In this document: positions 1-4,290 of the stretch, one piece after another | Position numbering within the stretch: position 1 is the first letter of the stretch | How the letters are laid out: every line of letters begins with the position of its first letter | From: an uncultured Clostridia bacterium | GTDB taxonomy: Bacteria; Bacillota; Clostridia; Oscillospirales; Acutalibacteraceae | Direction: 5' to 3' | NCBI GenBank assembly: GCA_946186725.1 | Contig: CAMHOI010000067.1 | Coordinates: 1-5,672, forward strand | Length of the DNA: 5,672 nucleotides | Notes under the pieces: generated by a model | Database searches by the model: none | What the model saw: only the letters and a program-made list of their open reading frames with translations | What the model was told of the DNA's origin: nothing | Translations under genes and position numbers: made by a program

Positions 1-249
1 GTCGTCAGCGACAAGATGGAGAAGAGCATCTCCGTCAGAGTGACCAGACATGCCATGCACCCCGTTTACGGCAAGCGCATCATCAAGTCCAAGAAGTTCC
101 TTGTGCATGATGCTGAGAATTCCTGCCGCGTTGGCGACAAGGTTCAGTTTGCCGAAACCCGCCCCTTGAGCAAGAACAAGTGCTGGACCCTTGTGAAGAT
201 CATTGAGAGAGCCCCCGTCCTGGGCGGATCTGTCGAGGAGGATGCTTAA
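1..249 (+). CDS. rpsQ: 30S ribosomal protein S17 (5' end missing)
   Basis: Small-subunit protein that binds 16S rRNA early in 30S assembly. The reading frame is open from base 1 (beginning VVSDKMEKS) to a TAA at 247-249, giving 82 visible residues. The family normally has about 10-15 more residues before the VVSDKM segment, so the true start lies upstream of the window and the ATG at 16 is an internal methionine, not the start. Diagnostic segments are the HPVYGK stretch, KKFLVHDAEN, and the family signature GDKVQFAETRPLSKNKCW near the C-terminal third. The final codons carry GAGGAGG (235-241), which serves as the SD for rplN 3 nt after the stop. Identification is very secure; only the N-terminus is unknown. 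Confidence 0.97.
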   Translation, partial: VVSDKMEKSISVRVTRHAMHPVYGKRIIKSKKFLVHDAENSCRVGDKVQFAETRPLSKNKCWTLVKIIERAPVLGGSVEEDA

Positions 250-252
250 CCG

Positions 253-621
253 ATGATTCAGCTCAATACAGTACTTAATGTTGCTGACAACACTGGCGCC
301 AAGCGCGTCAAGTGCATTCAGGTCCTGGGCGGCAGCCGCCGCCGCTTTGGCTCGCTGGGCGACGTGATCGTCTGCGCTGTGAAGGAAGCCATCCCCAACA
401 GCAACGTCGCCAAGGGCAGTGTCGTCAAGGCCGTTATCGTCCGCGTCAAGAAGGAGCGCCGCCGCATCGACGGTTCCTACGTGCGTTTTGACGACAACGC
501 TGCGGTCCTGATCGACGGCAACGGCGATCCTAAAGGAACCCGTATCTTTGGCCCTGTCGCCCGTGAGCTCCGCGCGAAGAAATACATGCGCATCATCTCG
601 CTGGCGCCTGAAGTTGTGTAG
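253..621 (+). CDS. rplN: 50S ribosomal protein L14
   Basis: Large-subunit protein at the subunit interface, contributing to the bridge with 16S rRNA. The 122 residues are exactly the usual bacterial length. It opens MIQLNTVLNVADNTGAK, the standard L14 N-terminus, carries the family signature around residues 60-87 (AVIVRVKKE through DNAAVLI), and ends with the typical GTRIFGPVARELR segment. The ATG lies 3 nt after the rpsQ stop; its SD is inside the end of rpsQ (GAGGAGG, 235-241, 11-nt spacer), so translation is probably coupled to rpsQ. A GGCGG/CCGCC inverted repeat near 328-340 falls in the Gly-Arg rich GGSRRR codons and is probably a coding side effect. Confidence 0.98.
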   Translation: MIQLNTVLNVADNTGAKRVKCIQVLGGSRRRFGSLGDVIVCAVKEAIPNSNVAKGSVVKAVIVRVKKERRRIDGSYVRFDDNAAVLIDGNGDPKGTRIFGPVARELRAKKYMRIISLAPEVV

Positions 622-625
622 GAGG
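620..625 (+). promoter_or_regulatory. SD of rplX overlapping the rplN stop codon
   Basis: AGGAGG shares its first two bases with the last two of the rplN TAG stop (619-621) and sits 8 nt before the rplX ATG at 634. This spacing supports 634 over the internal ATG at 643 as the start. Ribosomes finishing rplN will clear or reuse this site, an arrangement that favours translational coupling. Confidence 0.85.
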
Positions 626-633
626 CCTGCGTT

Positions 634-966
634 ATGAGCAAAATGCGTTTGAAAAAAGGTGACCGCGTAAGGGTCATCTCCGGAAAGGACAAGGGCAAGG
701 AAGGCAAGATCCTTGTCTCCTTCCCCGCGGAGAATAAAGTGATCGTCGAGGGCGTCAGCGTGGCTTCCCGCCACAGCAAGCCCACTCAGGCCAATCCGCA
801 GGGCGGCATCGTCAAGAAGGAGACGCCTATCTACGCCTCCAAGGTCATGCTTGTCTGCCCCAACACCGGCAAGCCCACCCGCATCGGTCATGCTTTCCTG
901 GAAGACGGCCGCAAGGTCCGCGTGGCCAAAGTCTCCGGCGAAGTTGTCGATCTCGACAAGAAGTAA
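634..966 (+). CDS. rplX: 50S ribosomal protein L24
   Basis: Assembly-initiating large-subunit protein that binds the 5' domain of 23S rRNA. It has 110 residues, within the family range. A KOW motif occupies about residues 7-37 (KKGDRVRVISGKDKGKEGKI onward), followed by the usual NPQGGIVKKE and PIYASKVMLVCP segments and a C-terminal GRKVRVAKVSGEVVD. Many bacterial L24 proteins carry two CxxC pairs in that C-terminal half; here only Cys75 of those positions remains (C-P-N-T and A-K-V-S), so this looks like a zinc-free version. Two in-frame stops follow directly, TAA (964-966) and TAG (967-969). The rplE start is 15 nt after the first stop. Confidence 0.97.
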   Translation: MSKMRLKKGDRVRVISGKDKGKEGKILVSFPAENKVIVEGVSVASRHSKPTQANPQGGIVKKETPIYASKVMLVCPNTGKPTRIGHAFLEDGRKVRVAKVSGEVVDLDKK

Positions 967-969
967 TAG

Positions 970-975
970 AGGAGG
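970..975 (+). promoter_or_regulatory. SD of rplE, after tandem stops
   Basis: AGGAGG lies 6 nt before the rplE ATG at 982 and just after the tandem TAA-TAG stops of rplX. In E. coli this rplX-rplE junction contains the S8 repressor-binding structure. I see no comparable bulged stem here, only a plain strong SD. Confidence 0.85.
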
Positions 976-981
976 CAAACA

Positions 982-1536
982 ATGACCGTACCCGTTCGTG
1001 TGCTTGAAAAGTACAAGACCGAAGTCGTTCCTGCGATGCAGGCGCAGTTTTCATACAAGAACCCGATGATGATGCCCAAGATCGTCAAGGTCGTCATCAA
1101 CATCGGCGTCGGCGATGCCAAGACCGACAGCAAGTTCATCGACGCCGCGGTGTCCGAGCTTGCCACGATCAGCGGCCAGAAGCCGATGATCAAGAAGTCG
1201 AAGAAGTCCATCGCCAACTTCAAGCTGCGCGAAGGTACTCCCGTCGGCTGCTGCGTCACGCTGCGCGGCACCCGCATGTGGGAATTCCTCGACCGCCTGA
1301 TGAACCTGACGCTTGCCCGCATCAAGGACTTCCAGGGCGTTTCCAGAACGTCGTTTGACGGCCGCGGCAATTACAACCTCGGCCTCAAGGAGCAGCTGAT
1401 CTTCCCCGAGATCAACTACGACAAAGTGATCAAGCTCCGCGGCATGAACATCACCATCGTCACGACTGCCGGAACCGACGAAGAGGCGTTCGTCATGCTC
1501 GAGAAGCTCGGCATGCCTTTCGCTCACGCTGAATAG
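982..1536 (+). CDS. rplE: 50S ribosomal protein L5
   Basis: Large-subunit protein that binds 5S rRNA together with L18 and contacts P-site tRNA in the central protuberance. At 184 residues it is slightly above the usual 178-180. The core reads KIVKVVINIGVGDA (33-46), GQKPMIKKSKKSIANFKLREG (65-85), TLRGTRMWEFLDRL (93-106), then the highly conserved YNLGLKEQLIFPEINYDKV (131-149) and a C-terminal TTAGTDEEAFVMLEKLGMPF. A Cys-Cys pair at 90-91 stands where I recall Cys-Lys in many relatives; the effect is unknown. The start is supported by AGGAGG with a 6-nt spacer. The TAG stop overlaps the SD of rpsZ. Confidence 0.98.
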   Translation: MTVPVRVLEKYKTEVVPAMQAQFSYKNPMMMPKIVKVVINIGVGDAKTDSKFIDAAVSELATISGQKPMIKKSKKSIANFKLREGTPVGCCVTLRGTRMWEFLDRLMNLTLARIKDFQGVSRTSFDGRGNYNLGLKEQLIFPEINYDKVIKLRGMNITIVTTAGTDEEAFVMLEKLGMPFAHAE

Positions 1537-1540
1537 GAGG
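1535..1540 (+). promoter_or_regulatory. SD that fixes the rpsZ start
   Basis: AGGAGG begins within the rplE TAG stop (1534-1536). It is 7 nt from the ATG at 1548 but only 1 nt from the in-frame GTG at 1542. The spacing therefore selects 1548 as the real start of S14 and argues against the longer GTG-initiated reading. Confidence 0.9.
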
Positions 1541-1547
1541 GGTGGAG

Positions 1548-1733
1548 ATGGCGAGAAAAGCTCTTAAGAACAAAGCGGCTCTGACTCCGAAGTTCTCGAC
1601 CCGCGGCTACAACAGATGCCCGCTCTGCGGGCGTATGCACGGCTACATGAGAGACTTTGACATGTGCCGCTGCTGCTTCCGCAGCCTTGCCCGCGAAGGC
1701 AAGATTCCCGGAATCGTAAAATCGAGCTGGTAG
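1548..1733 (+). CDS. rpsZ: 30S ribosomal protein S14, type Z (zinc ribbon)
   Basis: Small-subunit protein of the 30S head near the A and P sites. Starting at ATG 1548 gives 61 residues, exactly the length of the short zinc-binding S14 class, with the usual MARKAL start. An in-frame GTG at 1542 would add Met-Glu, but lies 1 nt from the SD and is rejected. The zinc ligands are Cys24-x2-Cys27 and Cys40-x2-Cys43, all present. An extra cysteine at 42 gives the local string CRCCFR, where relatives more often have a hydrophobic residue. The protein ends PGIVKSSW, the conserved tail. Its stop codon is part of a perfect hairpin (1724-1745) leading into the rpsH leader. Confidence 0.97.
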   Translation: MARKALKNKAALTPKFSTRGYNRCPLCGRMHGYMRDFDMCRCCFRSLAREGKIPGIVKSSW

Positions 1734-1745
1734 AAATACCAGCTC
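1724..1745 (+). promoter_or_regulatory. Perfect 9-bp hairpin with GAAA loop at the rpsZ-rpsH junction
   Basis: The arms GAGCTGGTA (1724-1732) and TACCAGCTC (1737-1745) are exact reverse complements around the loop GAAA (1733-1736), a GNRA-type tetraloop that is usually very stable in RNA. The left arm covers the last codons of rpsZ, and the TAG stop straddles stem and loop. No run of T follows, so it is unlikely to be an intrinsic terminator. It sits in the longest gap of the operon, just upstream of the gene for S8. Possible roles are translational control of rpsH, an RNase processing or stability element, or insulation between the two genes. Pairing is seen directly; function is inferred. 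Confidence 0.7.
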
Positions 1746-1755
1746 TCAACTCTTA

Positions 1756-1770
1756 GAAAGGGGAACTTTC
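1756..1770 (+). promoter_or_regulatory. rpsH SD within a small inverted repeat
   Basis: The SD of rpsH is the purine run AAAGGGG (1757-1763), 7 nt before the ATG at 1771. It differs from the AGGAGG used by most neighbours. GAAAG (1756-1760) can pair with CTTTC (1766-1770) around a GGGAA loop, so the SD would be partly in a 5-bp stem and partly in its loop. The stem is short and A-T rich, and may not be stable by itself. Confidence 0.55.
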
Positions 1771-2175
1771 ATGTACGTTAACGATCCGATTGCGGATATG
1801 CTCACGAGAATTCGCAACGCGAACATGGTCTACCATGAGAGCGTCGATATCCCGATCAGCAAGATGAAGCTCGGGATTGCGAAGATCCTGAAAAGTGAAG
1901 GTTACATCCGCAACTACAAGGTCCTCAACGACCCGAAGAAGCCTTGCGGCACCATCAAGGTCTTCATGAACTACGGGCCGAACCGTGAACGCGTCGTTCA
2001 GGGCCTTCGCCGCATGAGCAAGCCCGGCCGCCGTATTTATGTTGGCAAGGACAAGCTGCCCCGCGTCATGGGCGGCTTGGGAATCGCCATTGTTTCGACT
2101 TCTCAGGGTCTGAAGACTGACGCCGAAGCTCGTCTTCTTGGACTTGGCGGAGAAGTCATCTGCTATGTCTGGTAA
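1771..2175 (+). CDS. rpsH: 30S ribosomal protein S8
   Basis: Primary 16S rRNA-binding protein of the 30S central domain; in E. coli it also represses the spc operon by binding its mRNA. The 134 residues fit the family (about 130). The N-terminus MYVNDPIADMLTRIRNAN is the standard S8 opening and the C-terminal signature GIAIVSTSQGLKTDAEA at 104-120, followed by LGGEVICYVW to the end, is diagnostic. The gene follows a 37-nt gap, the largest here, that contains two inverted repeats, and its SD is AAAGGGG rather than AGGAGG. That combination hints at separate control of S8 synthesis, but the sequence alone does not show it. The TAA stop is 15 nt before rplF. Confidence 0.98.
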   Translation: MYVNDPIADMLTRIRNANMVYHESVDIPISKMKLGIAKILKSEGYIRNYKVLNDPKKPCGTIKVFMNYGPNRERVVQGLRRMSKPGRRIYVGKDKLPRVMGGLGIAIVSTSQGLKTDAEARLLGLGGEVICYVW

Positions 2176-2190
2176 GGTGAGGGACCGAAC

Positions 2191-2730
2191 ATGTCGAGAT
2201 TAGGACGCAAACCCATCACTCTCCCCAAGGGAGCCAGCGTGGAAGTCAAGGATCAGCAGATCGTTGTCAAGGGTAAGAACGGCGAGCTGTCCATGCCTCT
2301 TTCCAAGAACATCGCCGTTGAAGTGAAGGACGGCGTTGTGCACGTCTCCCGCGCCAACGAAGAGAAGGCCACCAAGGCCGCTCACGGCATGATCCGTGCG
2401 ATGATCAACAACATGGTCACGGGCGTGACTGAGGGATTCACGAAGACCCTGGAGATCGAGGGCGTCGGTTACCGCGCCGCGATGAAGGGCAAGGACCTCG
2501 TTCTGAACCTTGGTTATTCTCACCCGATCGAAGTCGTTCCCCCTCAGGGCATCACCTTTGAGGTCGAGGGCGCGACGAAGATTCACGTCAAAGGCGCCGA
2601 CAAGCAGGTCGTGGGGCAGATTTCCGCGATCATCCGCGGTTACCGCGGACCTGAGCCTTACAAGGGCAAGGGCATCCACTACCTGGGCGAGCACATCCTG
2701 CGCAAGGCCGGCAAGACCGCATCCAAGTAA
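2191..2730 (+). CDS. rplF: 50S ribosomal protein L6
   Basis: Large-subunit protein near the factor-binding region and the sarcin-ricin loop base. It has 179 residues, the usual size, made of two related halves of roughly 80 residues each. The N-terminus MSRLGRKPITLPKGASVEV is standard. The second half starts about residue 83 (TKTLEIEGVGYRA) and ends with the L6 signature PEPYKGKGI at 154-162, then HYLGEHILRKAGK. The SD is probably AAGGTGA (2174-2180), overlapping the rpsH TAA stop, with a 10-nt spacer. Nothing unusual is seen in the protein. Confidence 0.98.
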   Translation: MSRLGRKPITLPKGASVEVKDQQIVVKGKNGELSMPLSKNIAVEVKDGVVHVSRANEEKATKAAHGMIRAMINNMVTGVTEGFTKTLEIEGVGYRAAMKGKDLVLNLGYSHPIEVVPPQGITFEVEGATKIHVKGADKQVVGQISAIIRGYRGPEPYKGKGIHYLGEHILRKAGKTASK

Positions 2731-2746
2731 GACGAGGTGACCTGAT

Positions 2747-3118
2747 ATGATTAAATCAAAAAGCAGAAACAGCATGCGTCTCCTTCGTCATGACCGCCTT
2801 CGCAAGAGTGTTTCCGGCACGGCGGAGAGACCGAGACTTTCCGTGTTCCGCAGCCTGAAGGAGATCTACGTTCAGGTGATCGACGACACCGTCGGCCACA
2901 CGCTGTTCTCCGTTTCCACGAAGGAAAAGGCTGTTGCTGACGGCCTTGAGGGCGGCCACTGCACTGTCGCCGCTGCGAAGGTCGTGGGCAAGCTCGTTGC
3001 GGAGCGCGCGAAAGAGAAGGGCATCACCGAAGTCGTCTTCGACCGCGGTGGTCATGTGTATCACGGCCGCGTTCAGGCTATCGCCGAGGCTGCCCGTGAA
3101 GCCGGCTTGAAGCTCTAA
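2747..3118 (+). CDS. rplR: 50S ribosomal protein L18
   Basis: 5S rRNA-binding protein of the central protuberance, partner of L5 encoded upstream. It has 123 residues, within the normal range. A basic N-terminal tail (residues 1-20, rich in Lys and Arg) precedes the conserved GTAERPRLSVFRS (24-36). The C-terminal signature VVFDRGGHVYHGRVQAIAEA lies at 96-115 and the protein ends AREAGLKL as expected. The start at 2747 is preferred over Met10 because the family begins with this basic tail and GAGGTGA (2734-2740) lies 6 nt upstream. The TAA stop is directly part of the rpsE SD. Confidence 0.97.
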   Translation: MIKSKSRNSMRLLRHDRLRKSVSGTAERPRLSVFRSLKEIYVQVIDDTVGHTLFSVSTKEKAVADGLEGGHCTVAAAKVVGKLVAERAKEKGITEVVFDRGGHVYHGRVQAIAEAAREAGLKL

Positions 3119-3123
3119 GGAGG
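3116..3123 (+). promoter_or_regulatory. SD of rpsE fused to the rplR stop codon
   Basis: TAAGGAGG contains the TAA stop of rplR and an extended anti-SD match, 7 nt before the rpsE ATG at 3131. The overlap suggests tightly coupled termination and reinitiation. Confidence 0.85.
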
Positions 3124-3130
3124 AATTTCA

Positions 3131-3631
3131 ATGACCGAAAAACAGTCTGCGAGCGGAAGCGAGCTGAACGAGCGCGTAATTTTCATCAACCGTGTCAGCA
3201 AGACGGTCAAGGGCGGAAAGAGATTCCGCTTCAGCATCCTTCTTGCTGTCGGCGATGGTGAAGGCAATGTCGGCATCGGCATGGGCAAGGCTCGTGAAAT
3301 TTCCGAGGCTGTCCGCAAGGGCATGGAAGACGCGAAAAAGGATATGCTTTTCGTGAAGCGCAACGGCAACACCATCCCGCATCCTGTCCTGGGCCGCTAT
3401 GGTTCGGCTGCGGTGCTTCTTCGTCCCGCCGTTGACGGTACCGGCGTTATCGCCGGCAGCGTCGTGCGTGCCATTATGGAGCTCGGCGGAATCAAGGACG
3501 TTATGACCAAGGTCGTCGGACGCACGTCCAACCCTGTCAACGTTGCCCGCGCCACTCTGGCTGCCGTCGCTGCTCTGCGCACGCATGACGAGATCATGGC
3601 TCTGCGCGGCAAGAAAAAGGAAAACGCTTAG
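3131..3631 (+). CDS. rpsE: 30S ribosomal protein S5
   Basis: Small-subunit protein at the mRNA entry channel that affects decoding accuracy and mRNA unwinding. Its 166 residues match the usual length. The N-terminal double-stranded-RNA-binding-like domain spans about 11-75 and includes VIFINRVSKTVKGGKRFRFS (16-35) and the signature VGDGEGNVGIGMGKARE (40-56). The C-terminal domain (about 85-150) includes LLRPAVDGTGVIAG and the conserved GRTSNPVNVARATLAA. A short basic tail (RGKKKENA) ends it. The second position of the GEGNVGIG stretch and the IS in AREISEA differ slightly from the commoner GNGHVG and EVPEA wording, but within normal variation. The TAG stop overlaps the rpmD SD. Confidence 0.98.
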   Translation: MTEKQSASGSELNERVIFINRVSKTVKGGKRFRFSILLAVGDGEGNVGIGMGKAREISEAVRKGMEDAKKDMLFVKRNGNTIPHPVLGRYGSAAVLLRPAVDGTGVIAGSVVRAIMELGGIKDVMTKVVGRTSNPVNVARATLAAVAALRTHDEIMALRGKKKENA

Positions 3632-3643
3632 GAGGTCGCGATC

Positions 3644-3829
3644 ATGGCTAAACTTCGTATCGTCTGGAAGAAAAGCGACATCGGCCGTCCTGAGCGTCAG
3701 TCCCGCACCATCAAGGCGCTGGGCTTTCATAAACTGAATTCTGTGGTCATTCACGAGGATACGCCTCAGATCCGCGGCATGGTCCGCGCTGTGGCTCACC
3801 TTGTCGAGTGCACGGTCGTCGACGAATAA
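3644..3829 (+). CDS. rpmD: 50S ribosomal protein L30
   Basis: Small non-essential-in-some-species protein of the large subunit that binds 23S rRNA. It has 61 residues, typical of the bacterial short form. It starts MAKLRIVWKKSDIGRPERQ and contains the family core TIKALGFHKLNSVVIHEDTPQIRGMV, ending VAHLVECTVVDE. AGGAGG (3630-3635), overlapping the rpsE stop, lies 8 nt upstream of the ATG. Its position between rpsE and rplO is the standard one. Many lineages lack rpmD, so its presence is a modest taxonomic clue. Confidence 0.96.
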   Translation: MAKLRIVWKKSDIGRPERQSRTIKALGFHKLNSVVIHEDTPQIRGMVRAVAHLVECTVVDE

Positions 3830-3842
3830 GGGGGCATGACCA

Positions 3843-4289
3843 ATGAATCTGAGTGATCTGCGTCCGGCCGAAGGCTCCAAGCGCAAAGCGAAGCGCGTTG
3901 GCTGCGGCATCGGCAGCGGCAACGGCAAGACTGCCGGCAGGGGCACGAAGGGTTACGGCTCACGCTCCGGCAGCAGCATCCGTCCTGGCTTTGAAGGCGG
4001 CCAGATGCCTCTGGTGCGCCGTACGCCCAAGCGCGGTTTCAACAACTACAACTTTGCCAAGGTGTATCAGATCGCCAATCTTGGCGACATCGCCGAGATC
4101 TTCAAGGACGGTGCCGTCATCACGGTGAACGAGCTGTTCGCTTTCGGCCTCGTCCGCGATATGGATACGCCGGTCAAGATCCTTGGCGACGGCGAGCTTT
4201 CCAAGCCGCTGACGATCAAGGCGAACGCTTTCAGCAAGTCTGCTGCTTCGAAGATCGCCGCCGCCGGCGGAACCGCCGAGGTGATCTAG
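3843..4289 (+). CDS. rplO: 50S ribosomal protein L15
   Basis: Late-assembly large-subunit protein with a long N-terminal extension that threads into 23S rRNA. The 148 residues match the family. The glycine and basic-rich extension covers about residues 8-65, including GCGIGSGNGKTAGRGTKG (20-37) and RPGFEGGQMPLVRRTPKRGF (47-66). The globular C-terminal part contains VKILGDGELSKPLTIKANAFSKSA (111-134). The start follows AAGGGGGC (3828-3835). A nearer ATG at 3836 is out of frame and leads to a six-codon ORF, so 3843 is the real start. The last codons (Ala-Glu-Val-Ile) double as the SD of secY, one base after the stop. Confidence 0.98.
   Translation: MNLSDLRPAEGSKRKAKRVGCGIGSGNGKTAGRGTKGYGSRSGSSIRPGFEGGQMPLVRRTPKRGFNNYNFAKVYQIANLGDIAEIFKDGAVITVNELFAFGLVRDMDTPVKILGDGELSKPLTIKANAFSKSAASKIAAAGGTAEVI
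4278..4286 (+). promoter_or_regulatory. Extended SD of secY inside the end of rplO
   Basis: GAGGTGATC is a nine-base match to the complement of the usual 16S rRNA 3' end (GATCACCTC). It lies within the last codons of rplO; the GAGG core ends 9 nt before the GTG start of secY at 4291. This strong match supports the GTG start, offsets its weaker initiation, and implies coupling of SecY synthesis to L15. Confidence 0.8.
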
Positions 4290-4290
4290 A

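Noticed and set aside
16..249. rpsQ starting at ATG 16
   Set aside because: The frame is open to base 1 and the five residues before this methionine (VVSDK) match the conserved S17 segment, so the start is upstream of the window.
328..340. GC-rich inverted repeat GGCGGC / GCCGCC in rplN
   Set aside because: It has almost no loop and falls in the conserved GGSRRR codons; coding constraint and G+C bias explain it.
960..1010. E. coli-type S8 repressor site at the rplX-rplE junction
   Set aside because: I looked for a bulged stem resembling 16S helix 21 and found no convincing pairing; only the SD and tandem stops are visible.
1724..1755. Intrinsic terminator at the rpsZ-rpsH gap
   Set aside because: The hairpin is strong, but it is followed by TCAACTCTTAG rather than a run of T, and ending transcription here would cut off the essential genes downstream.
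3836..3856. Six-codon ORF (ATG 3836 to TGA) overlapping the rplO start
   Set aside because: The SD is only about 1 nt from this ATG but 8 nt from the rplO ATG, so it is unlikely to be translated; probably a chance ATG.
3128..3946. 272-residue open frame on the minus strand across rpsE, rpmD and rplO
   Set aside because: It runs antisense to three certain ribosomal genes, has no recognisable domain, and its His/Asp/Ala/Arg-rich content is what reverse reading of these G+C-rich codons produces. Several shorter minus-strand frames in the window are the same kind of shadow.
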